Below, in pieces: positions 46,701 through 58,189 of a stretch of DNA of 64,000 nucleotides. Made by a program: the position numbers and the translations under genes. Each line of letters begins with the position of its first letter. The first letter of the stretch is position 1. Below the pieces are notes generated by a model. The model did no database searches. It saw only the letters and a list, made by a program, of their open reading frames with translations, and had not been told where the DNA came from. Origin of the DNA: Phocoena phocoena (Eukaryota; Chordata; Mammalia; Artiodactyla; Phocoenidae); contig NC_089230.1 in the NCBI RefSeq assembly GCF_963924675.1, positions 1,054,001 through 1,118,000 on the forward strand, written 5' to 3'.

Positions 46701-49566
46701 CGAATCATTAAAGTTCTATTTTTTTTTTGCTTACACAGAACATTTTAGCCACCATTTCATCTGATACAACCTCCAGAAAATACTTAGAAAACTTCATAGT
46801 CTTAACTAAATGCAGCAATCATGAAAACATTCTAAGAAAATCAGCTCTTTTCCTTAAATATATTCATAAATTACTCCCTTCTCTTTTCTAGGACATAAGA
46901 AAATATATTTTATTATTTTATCTCCCAGGATAATGTGATTACTAAACTATTTAAGGAAGATAGAACAATTTCATCACATAGCTTCTCTTCCAAAGATTCT
47001 GGTAGAAGAGATCCTGTAAAACAGATGAATAACGTGGCAAAAACACTTCAGAAACGAAAGCCTTGGTGTGAGAATAGGACATAGTCATACATTGTACAAG
47101 CATTTTACAAATATAAAACAAAAGCAACTTAAATGACATAAAAAACAACACAGAACAAAAATTTAAGAGGAGAAAGCAAGCCAGAGTGGCCCAGAAAGAA
47201 AAATACAGCTCAGTGGGAAAATATCCAATTATAGATAACAGCCTCATTTTTTATTCTTAGTGTAAATTCCAATCTAGTTTTTGGACCAAACTTTTGGGAG
47301 TGGGTTTGATCTCTCTCCATGGAACTAGAGCTACTTGCAGATCCATTTTTTAAAAATTGTGTATTCTAAGGGCCATCAGTTTTCAATGAACTTTTGCAAA
47401 TATTTCATATCTAAAACACATAGTCATTTATTAGGACTGGAGTTTGGGAATATTTCTGAATATATCTGTATGGAATTTTCTTTTCTTTATTGGTAGTCTT
47501 ATTAAACTAAATAGAAAAAGGCTTTTCCACTTAATTTAGATGTGTGTGTGTGGAGGAGATAGAACATCTCATTAAGAAGTTCTTGAAGACATGCAGGAGT
47601 TTGTGATCTTCTATTAAAGCTTTGCTGTGTATTACTTCTTCAAAAATGCAGGAGATGAAATAGAAAATTTATCCCCATATCCAGTCCTTTCTAAGAATAA
47701 TAGGAACACTAAGCTTCTCCATAATTCTTTAAAGCAAGACTCAGTTTAAATATCTGTATATTGTACTTTCTGAAACATCTGGTAGCACAATAATTATATG
47801 GGCTTGTGAGTTATAACTCCTTTCATTTTTGCACTAATATTGCCATGTTTATTCTAGTCAAGGAATAGCTCAAAAGCATTTTAAAATAATTTTTCAAAGA
47901 GAAATAATTAATTCATCATAGGTAAACATATTTAGAGAAGCAGCATCATTTCAAGAAATACGCCATCAAAGTGTACTATGAATAGAGCTCCAACTATTCT
48001 TTAATACAAACATGATTTAACTGAAGAAGAAAACATTGCTGTATTTTGTGTCACTGAAGTGGATTCTCACCAGCTATCATGTACCACATGCTACGGTGTG
48101 TAGAAGTGGAGTTTTGAAAGGTGAATTAGACTCGGCAGACAGAAATGTCAGATTGTATAACGGCACAGGTATGGGAAGCACGATTCATAGATGGATGGGT
48201 TTGTGCTGGTCCATCCACATCCTATCACCAAATACACCTTTGTAGAAGTCAGCCCAGATCGTGGGAGGGAGGGGGGGATGTCAGTGACCTCAGAACAGGG
48301 TGAAGCAAACTGGCCACACCACGTGATGGAACAATAACCTTGACCTTATCGCCATGGTTGCAACAAATTGAGTTAGCCAGCCTCCACTGTCTTGGTAGAT
48401 CCTGACAGACTCAGAGTCATCTGTGATTATTTAGCAACCGCACGCTCTGTGTTATCACCCACCAACCTCACAGAGTCTGGGGTTAGTAACGCTGTACAGA
48501 CAGGACAATTGGAAATACCTTCCTTCCTGCTCAGAATCCAGAACATTAAGCATAAAGCAGATGGTTGAAAGCATTGCTACTCCCACAGTTGGTCAATGTT
48601 ATTACGGAAAATACTTAATGTTAGGTTATATTCTTATTCACGTTTCTTATTGATATTTTAATGTATATCATATGCTGATAATCCTTGATAATGGAAGTAA
48701 CAAAGAATCAAAGAAAAATTTGTCCAGAGGAAGCACTCCTGATCTATGAAAATATTCACAAGTGGTGGATGCGAGATGGCATTGTTGAATCTTCATAGGT
48801 GGTCAGAGAGCCGTGCAAGCTTCCTGGGCACAGAGGCTATGTCCTGCAGTCACGGCAGCAGGAGGATAAAGTTCCTCAAAGAATATTAGACTCTTCAAGA
48901 TCAAGGTGAGTGAGTTCAACCAAGCTGCTAGCAAAGTGGAGATGGTGGAATGGACTGGAGCCTGGAAGAGGGCCAAAGGAAACAATAATTTGTTTGTCCT
49001 GATAATTATCCCCGGCTCAACCCCAACTTTCTAGGGGAAAAAAAGGAAAAAGAAGAAAAAGAAAAAGGCAGAGAAGCAAGGACTGAAAAACAATTTGCAC
49101 AGTTTTGCTTATTGTCATGGAGCTTGGGACTGAGGGCCCAGTACGGCCAAATCACACCTCCTTCTGGATCAATCACACACAGTAAAGGTAGACCAGTCCC
49201 TCTACTGTGCATCACGGTAGGTTAGGAAGAACTGAGGTTGGCCTAAGCAGAGGGGAGCTCATGCCTATTAAAGAACACTGTGGTTCTAGTTCAACATGAT
49301 GTTTGGTGAAGTATGATCACTTCCTCATCGTATCCAACAGACAGAGAAAAGACCTCACATCCTTTGGAAACAAGCAAGCCAATTAAAACAATGAGACTAT
49401 TTCATATTCCAGTGCCCTTCCACATACAATGTCCCACACGTCATAAAAAATCATAAGACGTACAAAGTAATATGAGGCTTACAAACAAGAGAAAATAAGT
49501 AACACAATGGTTTGCTGGGTCCAGAAATGGAGCTAGCAAACAGGACTTTAAAGAGCCATGGTAAGG

Positions 49567-49780
49567 GGCTTCCCTGGTGGCGCAGTGGTTGAGAGTCCGC
49601 CTGCCGATGCAGGGGACACGGGTTCGTGCCCCGGTCCGGGAGGATCCCACATGCCGTGGAGTGGCTAGGCCCGTGAACCATGGCCGCTGAGCCTGCACGT
49701 CAGGAGCCTGTGCTCTGCAACGGGAGAGGCCACAACAGTGAGAGGCCTGCGTACCGCAAAAAAAAGAAAAAAAAAAAAAA
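49567..49780 (+). mobile_element. CHR-2 SINE, plus strand
   Basis: A complete head (GGGCTTCCCTGGTGGCGCAG), B box 'ggttcgtgcc', body 'ggccgctgagcctgcacgtc', terminus 'ctgcgtaccgc' and an interrupted poly(A) tail. A perfect 10-bp target-site duplication CATGGTAAGG lies at 49557-49566 and 49781-49790. It landed within the first bases of the truncated L1 that follows. The 125-codon minus frame at 49441-49818 is antisense SINE. Confidence 0.95.
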
Positions 49781-49790
49781 CATGGTAAGG

Positions 49791-50545
49791 GTGTGGAGAA
49801 TAGGGAACCCTCTTGCACTGTTGGTGGGAATGTAAATTGGTGCAGCCACTATAGAAAACAGCATGGAGGTTCCTTAAAAAACTGAAAATAGAACTACCCT
49901 ATGATTCTGCAATCCCACTCCTAGGCGTATATCTGGAAGAAAACATTAATTCAAGAAGATACATGCACCCCAATGTTCATAGCAGCACTATTTACAATAG
50001 CCAGGACAGGGAAGCAACCTAAATGTCCATTGACAGAGGAATGGATACAGAAGATGTGGTACATATATACACTGGAATGCTACCCAGCCATAAAAAAGAA
50101 TGAAATAATACCACCTGCAGTAACATGGATGGACTTAGATATTGTCATACTGAGTGAAGTAAGTCAGACAGAGAAAGACAAATATCATATGATATCACTT
50201 ATATGTGGAATCTAAAAAAATGGAACAAATGAACTTATTTATAAAACAGAAGCAGACTCACAGATGTAGAAAACAAACTTATGGTTACCAAAGGGGAAAG
50301 ATGGGGGGGCGGATAAATTAAGACGTTGGGATTAACACATACACTCTACTGTATATAAAATATATAATCAGCAAGGACCTACTGTAGAGCACAGGGACCT
50401 ATACTCAATATCGTATAATAACTTATAATAGAAGAGAATGTAAAAAAAGAATATATATACATATATATGTATAATGGAATCACTTTACTCTATACTTGAA
50501 ACTAACACAACATTGTAAATCAACTGTATTTCAATAAAAATGTTT
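49791..50545 (+). mobile_element. Young 5'-truncated L1, plus strand
   Basis: Follows the end of L1 ORF2 and the 3'-UTR in order: 'gtgtggagaatagggaaccc', 'tgcactgttggtgggaatgt', 'gcaatcccactcctaggcgt', 'gttcatagcagcactattta', 'ggtacatatatacactggaa', 'ccagccataaaaaagaatga', 'agacagagaaagacaaatat', 'gagcacagggacctatactc', 'gaaactaacacaacattgta' and 'tttcaataaaaatg'. The L1 match seems to begin a few bases left of the SINE duplication. The 80-codon frame at 49973-50215 is the C-terminal ORF2 remnant. Confidence 0.9.
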
Positions 50546-50559
50546 AAAAAACATTATAA

Positions 50560-51540
50560 ATCAAGGATTTATAGGGAAGAAGGAAAGAAAGAGTGAACAG
50601 ATGGGAGGAGAGAGCAGAGAAAGGCAGGTTAGGAAATGGGACCAAACAGAAATTCTAAATCACAAAGTTACAATATCTGAAGTAAAAACATACACTGTGT
50701 AGGCTTAACAACAGAATGGAAAATGCTGAATAAGGATGCATAAATTCGAAAAGAGACCTGGATAGAAACGATCTAGACTGAAGCTCAGAAAAAATCCAGA
50801 TTGATAAAAGCTGACCCAGGGGCCATATGAAGAGGTTTCACATCCATGGTCGGGACATCAGTAAAGGAGGCAGGGACAGGAGCAGACAGGCACTTGGAGG
50901 AAGAGAGGGCAAAAATGTCCCAAATTTGGTGAAACAAACCCTAGTGGAATATATACAAAGAAATCCACACCTATGCACATCATAACTGTGAGAGATACAC
51001 AAAAGGAAATCCTAAAAATAGCCAGAGAAACAATCACTTACACCTAAGGGACCAATGGTGACAGTGACAATGTAAGAATCTCTCTAACATGTTGAAAGAA
51101 AGGGGGAAAAGTCAGCTAACTTGTAATCTATTACCAGCAAATTATCCTTCAAAAATGAAGGGGGAAAATGTCTGTTAAGAGGGTCTATTACCAAAGAAAT
51201 TATTCCTCAAGAATAAAGGGACAGAAATAATTTTCAAATAATACAAGCTGAGAGGATATTCTGCCAGTAAATTTGTACTATAAGAAATTATAAAGTTATT
51301 TCTTCAGGCAGAAGAGGAATTATAACAGCTGGAAACCTGGATCTTTAGAAAGAAGTCCCGAACTGGTAAACGTATGCATACATATAAAAGACTATTTTTT
51401 CTTTTTCTTAATTTTTAAAAAGTAAATCAACTTTAAGATAAAAACTACAACATAGAATGGAGGGGTTTATTTCATATGTGCTGTTAAAATGTACGGAAAC
51501 TGGGGTAAACATCTTATGCTTTCCAAATTAAAAGGACCAA
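50560..51540 (+). mobile_element. Old L1 (L1M-type) 5'/ORF1-proximal region, plus strand
   Basis: In order: 'tggaatatatacaaagaaat', 'ccacacctatgcacatcata', 'ctaaaaatagccagagaaac', 'atgttgaaagaaaggg', 'agcaaattatccttcaaaaa', 'tgaagggggaaaatgtctgt', 'gtactataagaaattataaa', 'tcttcaggcagaagaggaat', 'ctggaaacctggatctttag' and 'atataaaagacta'. This is the characteristic L1M non-ORF2 segment that also precedes an 'aactacaacatagaatgg' stretch. No intact frame. Confidence 0.7.
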
Positions 51541-51544
51541 GACT

Positions 51545-52195
51545 CATAGTCATGAGGCGAATCCTATAAAATAACTTCCTTTGATTATAATTCTCTTTAA
51601 TATTTTTACACTTTACATCTCCATTAATAATTTTTCTGTGTCTCTTTCTAAAAGAGTAACATGAATGTTATAGAGAACATGGGTGCATGGAAATGAGTAT
51701 TTCTAAATACCTGGAATATTTCTAAATACCTGGAATTATTAATTAAAAATGCAGAAAACTCTGTCTGGACTGAGTCCGTGGAGCTCACAGGTAATAAATA
51801 GCTCCAAGGGATGAAGGTTCACTTGGCAAGACACCCCACAAGGAGAGTCTACAGCCCGCCCCGCTTGTCATCGCGGATTCTCAGAAAGGAGAGCTGAGTG
51901 CGTGGGTACGGGGCTGAGTGGACCTCTTAACTTGGGGTGGAGTTTTCTATTTTGTCCCTTTTATGCACTGGGATCCGAAACTGTATTCCCACTTTCCCGA
52001 TAGGTAAATATTTTTCTTTCTGGGTCCTAAGGAGTTGACATAACCAAGTGTTGAGGCTGAATTACATCTAAGCATGGTTGTTCTTGTCTTAATTTAATGT
52101 GGTGTCTACGCTGCAGACCGTGCTGCGTTAGTGGGTATTTTTGAGGCTTCTCTGGCATTTTGTCAATACTTTGGGGAGGGATTAGGGAAGAGAGA
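51545..52195. other. Unique sequence with a two-copy 19-bp repeat
   Basis: No gene recognised. A perfect tandem pair of a 19-bp unit (ATTTCTAAATACCTGGAAT) lies at 51699-51736. Sequence at 51760-52000 is GC-moderate and unassigned. Confidence 0.5.
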
Positions 52196-52197
52196 GC

Positions 52198-52518
52198 ACT
52201 ATGGACTGAATGTTTGTGTCCCCCAAGTTCATATGTTGAAGTTCTAATCCCCAACAAGAAGATATTTGGAAGCGGGGCCTCTGGGAAGTGATGATGGTTG
52301 GATGAGGCCATGAGGGTGGGACCCCCGTGATGGGATTTCTGACTTACCAGAAGAGAATGTGAGCACGGCCACTGCAAACCAGGAGGAGTGTTCTCAGCAG
52401 ACACCACAGCTGCTGGTGCAGACCTGGGGTGTCCAGCCTCCAGAATGATGAGAAATACATGTCTGTTTAAGCCACGCAACTGATATTTCGCTATAGCAGC
52501 CCAAACAGACTAGGACAA
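52198..52518 (+). mobile_element. MLT1A-like LTR (ERVL-MaLR)
   Basis: Nearly full LTR order: 'actatggactgaatgtttgt', 'gtcccccaagttcatatgtt', 'gaagttctaatccccaac', 'gcggggcctctgggaagtga', 'ggatgaggccatgagggtgg', 'tgcaaaccaggaggagtgtt', 'ctcagcagacacc', 'cagcctccagaatgatgaga', 'aatacatgtctg', 'taagccacgcaactgat' and 'agcagcccaaacagactagg'. It is a solo LTR with no viral genes beside it. The 150-codon minus frame at 52027-52479 is antisense to it. Confidence 0.85.
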
Positions 52519-52579
52519 AAAGCTAGACCACTCTTCTATGTTTGACTCACTTAAAATGACTCATTTACCATTTCTAACG

Positions 52580-53580
52580 TGCAAAGTAATTTGTGCTCAT
52601 TTTAGGATTTGAAAAATGTATAGAAAAAATCAAAAACACCTTCATGCTATCACACTGGTAAAATTCTCAACAATGTATTGGGGTTACAAGTATGAATATT
52701 AATATGTATGTGTGTATATATACATACACAATTATATCACACTGCATATAGAGTTAATATATGTTTTATGTAAAGTATATCATCAATATTTACCATTTAA
52801 TTAATTTTATTCAAAATACAATTTATATGTGGATATATGATTATTTTATTCTTCCTTATTCTTGGACATTTTCTTACTTTTCCCCATTCTGACCATATTA
52901 TTTAATATAGTCATGAACACTGTGATATTTAAAATACTAAATCTGTCACATTTATTTTACTTACAATTTTAATATTTATTTTATATTGTTGCATATGTAT
53001 AGCATGTACACGTACAGTTTTTAAAATAAAATAGGAGTCTCTATATACACACTACACAGCTTAATATACAGGATGTTTTCAGTACTTATGAGACCTACTG
53101 CTCATCTCTCTGAACACATCCACTTTCCTCCAATCTCTCCTCCACCCAAGTAACAGTTATCCTAATTTTTACATTAATCATTCCTTCTTTTTAAATGATT
53201 TTGCTGCATATATATTCTTCCTAAATAATTGACTGTTCAGCTTTCCTGTGTTTTGAATAATGAATAAATGGATATATACAGTATATATTCTTCTAGAATT
53301 TGTTTTTTACTCATTTGGTTTTGATAGTCATCTAAGATGATAAGTGTACCTACAGATTAGAACCTTTCACTGATGTTTAATGTTCCTTTTTGTGACTATT
53401 CTTTCTTGATATATTATCTGTTGAGGGTACTGAGGGTGTTCCACTTTTTTGCCCTTGTTGACACAGCTGCTGTACACATTCCTGTAGTGCCTTCCTGGGA
53501 ACAAGAACAAGAATTCTTCTCAGGTCATGAGATTATTTTCCGAACTGGAGGCTGATCCATTAATAGATCATTAGATCAAC
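52580..53580 (-). mobile_element. Old L1 3'-region fragments, minus strand (tentative)
   Basis: Pieces resemble the antisense L1M 3' region: 'ttttaggatttgaaaaatgt', 'atttaatatagtcatgaaca', 'tcctccacccaagtaacagt', 'tatcctaatttttacattaa', 'gtgttccacttttttgccct' and 'cagctgctgtacacattcct'. The stretch is AT-rich and diverged, and the boundaries are approximate. It could be two separate fragments. Confidence 0.45.
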
Positions 53581-53630
53581 GTAAGTGATGGTGAAATATC
53601 CTTTTTGTAAAAGAATAAATAAATTTATTA

Positions 53631-53715
53631 CAAGAGAGGAAATGGGAAGACAGAGAAGGGGATGAGAGGGGAGGGAAAATAAAAAAGAAAAATATCAGAT
53701 GGCATCACATAAAAT
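53631..53715 (+). repeat. Polypurine tract
   Basis: About 80 bp almost entirely A and G on the plus strand (GAGAGGAAATGGGAAGACAG-type sequence), with only a few pyrimidines. Confidence 0.8.
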
Positions 53716-53811
53716 AAGAGAAAAAGGTGTTTTGTGATCTTCCATATTGGATATCTGTGTCCCAGCTTATGATACTAAGTGTATTTCTAACTGTGCCTTA
53801 TATTAAAAAGT

Positions 53812-54023
53812 GGGGCTTCCCTGGTGGCGCAGTGGTTGAGAGTCCGCCTGCCGATGCAGGGGACGTGGGTTCGTGTCCCGGTCTGGGAGGATCCCATGTG
53901 CCACGGAGCGGCTGGGCCCGTGAGCCATGGCTGCTGAGCCTGCGTGTCCGGAGCCTGTGCTCCACAACGGGAGAGGCCACAGCAGTGAGAGGCCCGCGTA
54001 CCGCAAAAAAAAAAAAAAAAAAA
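53812..54023 (+). mobile_element. CHR-2 SINE, plus strand
   Basis: Full-length: head GGGGCTTCCCTGGTGGCGCA, B box region 'gggttcgtgtcccggtctgg', body 'gagccatggctgctgagcct', end 'aggcccgcgtaccgc', and a pure A tail to 54023. Flanking AAAAAGTG / AAGAAGTG is a likely short, imperfect target duplication. Frames of 81-136 codons on both strands at 53727-54197 run through it and are not genes. Confidence 0.93.
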
Positions 54024-54024
54024 G

Positions 54025-56153
54025 AAGTGTTTGAAAGGTGCAACTTGATAGCATGTGTTTTGCAGTGAGACCTCAGGCATCACCAGGACGTGTTGGATTT
54101 TGTTGCACAAGTCGTATCGCTGTGTAGCTATGTCACCTTCGTCAGGAGGAGGTGGGGGGAGCTGACCTTGGATCCTCAACCACCACTTCAAAGTCACGAC
54201 AGTGAAGCAGGTGACAACAATGACTGTCTTTCACTGGCTTCCATTTGTTTGCCAGTAGGAGTTCATCTCCCCAGTTCTTGGTTTCTTCATCTGCAATAAG
54301 CACACTCACCATATCGCGATCCCTAAAATCTCCCATGAAATGTCTTGATTATAAATACTTTATAAAGAATCTTCTCAGTTATTCTCATAGGGAAGAGCAA
54401 AATGTGAGTTGCTGAAGAGGAGGCACTGCTGTCCACGGCATGACCTGCAGCTCTGGGGGTGACACCTGGTGCGGAGAAGGAGCTCAAGTCCAGGACTTCT
54501 CATTGGTCAATGTTCAGTATACGAATATGAGGTCCTGCCCTGGTGATGACGGTGGTCCCTGGTGAGCCCATTCTTATCCTGATCTGACTAAGTGATAAAA
54601 GTGTATAAAACATGCCAGTGGTGGAGTCATGGCTGGAGGTGCCATGCCTAACTCAGCATCAACACCTTGGGGTTTCTCGTTACCATTTGAAAAGTTTGGG
54701 GGACTCATAATATACAGATTCTGTGCCAGATGCCAGGTTGCTTTGGATTTCATCACTAAAATTTGGTCTGGATGTAGAAGAGTGGCCAAATTCAGAAACT
54801 CATTTACAAGTGCACTTTTCAAAAGCATCTTGACTTGGGGAGCAGGAGACTGGTACACAATCAGCACCAGCGTTCAGCGAGATCAAGTTGGATGTATTCT
54901 GGTGTTGGTCCTGAATGAGCAGGACATCTCCCTCCTGTCACAATCCACCCTCCTCGGGCTTGGGTTTCTGCGGAGACTAGTCTGCTCTTGGATCTCAACC
55001 AAGAGCATGACCCCCAATGCACATGCATTCAAAATGATCCACTCAAATAGATTTTAAAAGCACAAAGTCATCCAATTCTTTTTAAAAACTCAATGGTCTC
55101 AGCTGCCTAGTTGAAAATATGCTTTATTTGTGTCAAACTAGTGTTTATTATGCATTCTCCTGTGTCCTTGTAAAGGCACCACCAACTTGAACCAAGAGAA
55201 GTCCCACAAGTGGGGGTGGAAGACTTGCTGAGAGCTAAACCCCCTTGGAGACATGCGCTGGCGGGGCTCCATTCTCCAGTGCCTGCTTTCATCCAGATGG
55301 CAGTTTTTCCTCAATGTAATCCAACATGACACGTCCAATTCCCTTTCTCAACCCCTGAGCTTTTCCAGGGGGAAAATGTGATTCTGCCCTACTTTTAGCA
55401 AATTAATGTTCCTGTGCTTTTGCTTTGCTAGTGCATTTGAAAACATATGGACACTTTTGGCCAAAAAGAAGCCATTTCTGATTCATTTGGCTAAAGTGTG
55501 AATTTTTCCAAATACAGTAAAAACCCTGTTATGAAATGCTTTCTTCTATCTTAGAATCCATTAGACCATGAAGCAACCTTTTTCCTTGGATGCACAGTAA
55601 GGCATGAGGTTTATTCCTGAGCCCAACTTCTGACCTGTTCTTTGGAGAGGAGCCCTCCACCTGCCCCACTGCCCGGAGGGAATCACTGACATTTCCCAAG
55701 AGGGTCCTGCTCTGTCCTCACTGTGAGGTAAACTGAGGAGCTCCCCAAACGAAAGCACATAGGAGACAGTGCTCAGGAGCTGGATAGAGAAGTCTGTTTA
55801 AGCTGTTTAAGAAATGTGGAGGGATGCTAGGAACGTGTAGGAAGAAGAGGCAAGATGAGACTCCAGGCAGAGTCATCCTGAGTCAGACTGGATGGTGTTT
55901 ATGGGAGAGAAAAGTAGGGACTTCCTGGGAGAGAAGTAGTAAGGAACCGAGTGACAGTTGGTGATGGCCACCAAACAGGGACTTCACGTTCTGTGTCTGC
56001 TGAAGCTGGGCAGGCCCCCATGGAATCCAGGGAGAGTGGGATCTCTAAAATGTTAAATTTCCAAAGTGCATCAAAAGTGAAGCAAGGCACGTTAACCTTA
56101 AAAGGAACTTACAGAGAGTGGAACCATGATACGGATCAGACTCCGATTGAAAT
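54025..56153. other. Unique sequence, one weak pseudogene-like tract
   Basis: No gene supported. At 54574-55057 frames are open on both strands (97 minus, 142 plus) with no recognisable family. On the minus strand, 55340 down to 55110 reads through two alternating frames and ends with an AATAAA about 15 bases before an A/T-rich end, as in an mRNA-derived insertion. I found no name for it and saw no poly(A) tail. Confidence 0.4.
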
Positions 56154-56165
56154 TGTAGGCCTGTC

Positions 56166-56692
56166 CATGGACAGGTGAATGGATAAAGAAGATGTGGTGC
56201 ATATATACAATGGAATATTACTCAGCCATAAAGAAGAATGAAATCATGCCATTTGCAGCAACGTGGATGGACCTAGAGATGATCCTACTGAGTGACGTAA
56301 GTCAGACAGAGAAAGACAAATTTCACAGGATATCACTTATATGTGGAATCTAAAAGAATGATACAAATGAGCTAATTTACAAAACAGAAACAGACTCACA
56401 GATGTAGAAAATAAGCTTATGGTTACCAAAAGGGAAATGTGGGGGAGGGATAAATTAGGAGTCTGGGATTAACATATACACACTACCATATATAAAACAG
56501 ATAAACAACAAGGACCTACTATATAGCACAAGGAACTATATTCAACACTCTGCAATAACCTATAACAGGAAAAGAATCTGAAAAGGAATAGATGTACGAA
56601 TATGTACAGCTAAATCACCTTGCCGCACACCTGAAACTAACACAACATTGAAAATCAACTAGACTCCAACATAAAATAAAAATTTTTTTAAA
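56166..56692 (+). mobile_element. Young 5'-truncated L1, plus strand
   Basis: Starts in the last part of ORF2 ('gaatggataaagaagatgtg', 'gcatatatacaatggaatat', 'tactcagccataaagaagaa') and runs through the 3'-UTR ('agtcagacagagaaagacaa', 'cacaaggaactatattcaac', 'gcacacctgaaactaacaca') to an A/T-rich end. A perfect 12-bp target-site duplication TGTAGGCCTGTC lies at 56154-56165 and 56693-56704. With the duplication, the insertion is 527 bp. Confidence 0.95.
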
Positions 56693-56704
56693 TGTAGGCC
56701 TGTC

Positions 56705-58125
56705 AACAGTGCAGGTCAGCTAAGGTCTTCATACCTACCTCGTTACCTCATCCTGGACCCTTTATGCCTCTACATCTGGGTAATTCTAATCAACTTCTCC
56801 AATCTCCCTCACCCCTGATTATAGAGACAGTTTCTCTGATGGAATTCTGAGAAATAAAGGGCAGCAGACAAACCAAATTTGTGTGGAAACTGAGAGAACA
56901 CAACTCCCTTTGCGTTAAAAGCAGATGGAGACAGACCCTCCAAAGACAAGAGGCCCTGGGAAATCAGACACCAGCTGTCAACTGGTTGAGATTTGTGGGA
57001 ACTTCCTTTGCAGCTAGAGGCAGAATGATTGGAATTAGGCTCTGTGGCTCTAAGCCAGGCTCCCAGGGCCCTACTGCCCCAGGACGACGTGTCTGTGTTG
57101 GCACCTGAGACATATCAGGGTAACTGCCTGAGCAGCTACCCGGTTCTGTGTGTGACCGGTCATGGCCAAGTCCCTCCCTGGTGGGAATGGTCAGTTACCA
57201 GAGAGAAGGAACATGCTTGGGGTCAGAACAGGTTACCAGCTTGTCCCTGACTTTCTGTCCTGTCGGGTGCTGCCCTCTGGAGGCTGGCAGGCTGACCCCC
57301 ATGTCCCCAAGATTGATCTTCTCTTCCCCTCCCAGCCCCAGGGCCAGGTTGTCCACGTCGGACTGAACCTTCCCCAGAGGGACTGTGCTTCTCAGCCCCA
57401 GGTTCTACCAATGAGCACAAATCCTAACACGTCTGTTGCGAAGTCAAGGTACCCTGGTGCCAGCTGGATACTACCCGGGTGTCCCACACTTCACAACAAA
57501 GCATCCTCTGTAGATGGGGCCATCTTCCAGGCATCCCAGGGCCAGGAGTTTATGCTGAGTCTGTCTCTGGTCACCGCCACTCAGTGGTGGGCTGGTCCTC
57601 TGTTTGGCTGCTCTGGGTGACACACACCATCCGGCTTCTCCAAGGAAAAGACCAGCGGGCAGCCCAAGCTCTCGAATGCACATCCAGCCTGGGATGTAGA
57701 GCTGGGAGCATCGGATGCCCAGGGACTGGTGACCCTGTGTCCTCTGCTGTGAGCGGGAGCCGTGACAGCCAGAGAGGATGGTCAGATGCACAGGGCATCC
57801 TGGACGGGGCAGCCAGTGGGGTGCCAGCGCCCAGGTGGGCAGAGGAGGGCACCCCTGAGGGCCTGGCTGGATGGGTGGGTGAGGCGGGTGACGAGCACAT
57901 CCAGGTGTCCACGTGTAGAGACAGCTCAACACCTGATGTCAGGACCACCACAGGGTATGGACAGAGGCCCAAAGAGGGTCCAGCTAGTCTGACATGAAGG
58001 AGGTAAAGCCATATGAGGAGGGCTCGCCTCCCTGTGGCCCCACTGTCCCTGAGGCCGCGGATGCAGCTCCTTCAGCGACTTTGGCTCCAGAGCCCGACCT
58101 CACTGAGGGAAGTCTCATCTGAATT
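56705..58125. other. GC-rich unique sequence, open on both strands, no supported gene
   Basis: Frames at 57162-57620 (plus, 152 codons), 57479-57997 (plus, 172) and 57471-57972 (minus, 153 and 133) overlap one another on opposite strands. No recognisable domain or exon pattern. Same situation as at 12.5-13.6 kb. Confidence 0.45.
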
Positions 58126-58127
58126 AT

Positions 58128-58187
58128 GGTGTCTCACACCTGAGACTAACATGATATTCTAAGTCAATGATGCCGCAATAAAAAGGA
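58128..58187 (+). mobile_element. L1 3'-terminal fragment
   Basis: 'Gtctcacacctgagactaac', then 'atgatattctaagtcaatga' and 'tgccgcaataaaaagg', parallel the artiodactyl L1 end 'cacctgaaactaacacaacattgtaaatcaactatactccaataaaa'. Only about 60 bp remain, with no other L1 sequence visible to the left. Confidence 0.55.
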
Positions 58188-58189
58188 GG

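Larger units (their letters stand above)
44345..49556. other. Mostly unique AT-rich sequence with MIR and L2 relics
   Basis: No gene recognised. Frames at 45398-45748 (plus, 116 codons), 45954-46253 and 46951-47247 are isolated, without recognisable motifs. A polypurine tract lies at 49033-49085. A candidate MIR and a candidate L2 are listed separately. Confidence 0.45.

Noticed and set aside
52198..52518. Possible full endogenous retrovirus
   Set aside because: Only a solo MaLR LTR is present. No internal retroviral sequence was found beside it or beside the LTR fragment at 5363-5680.
53787..54197. 136-codon minus frame with a poly-Phe stretch
   Set aside because: The poly-Phe is the SINE poly(A) tail read in antisense. 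The rest is the CHR-2 body.
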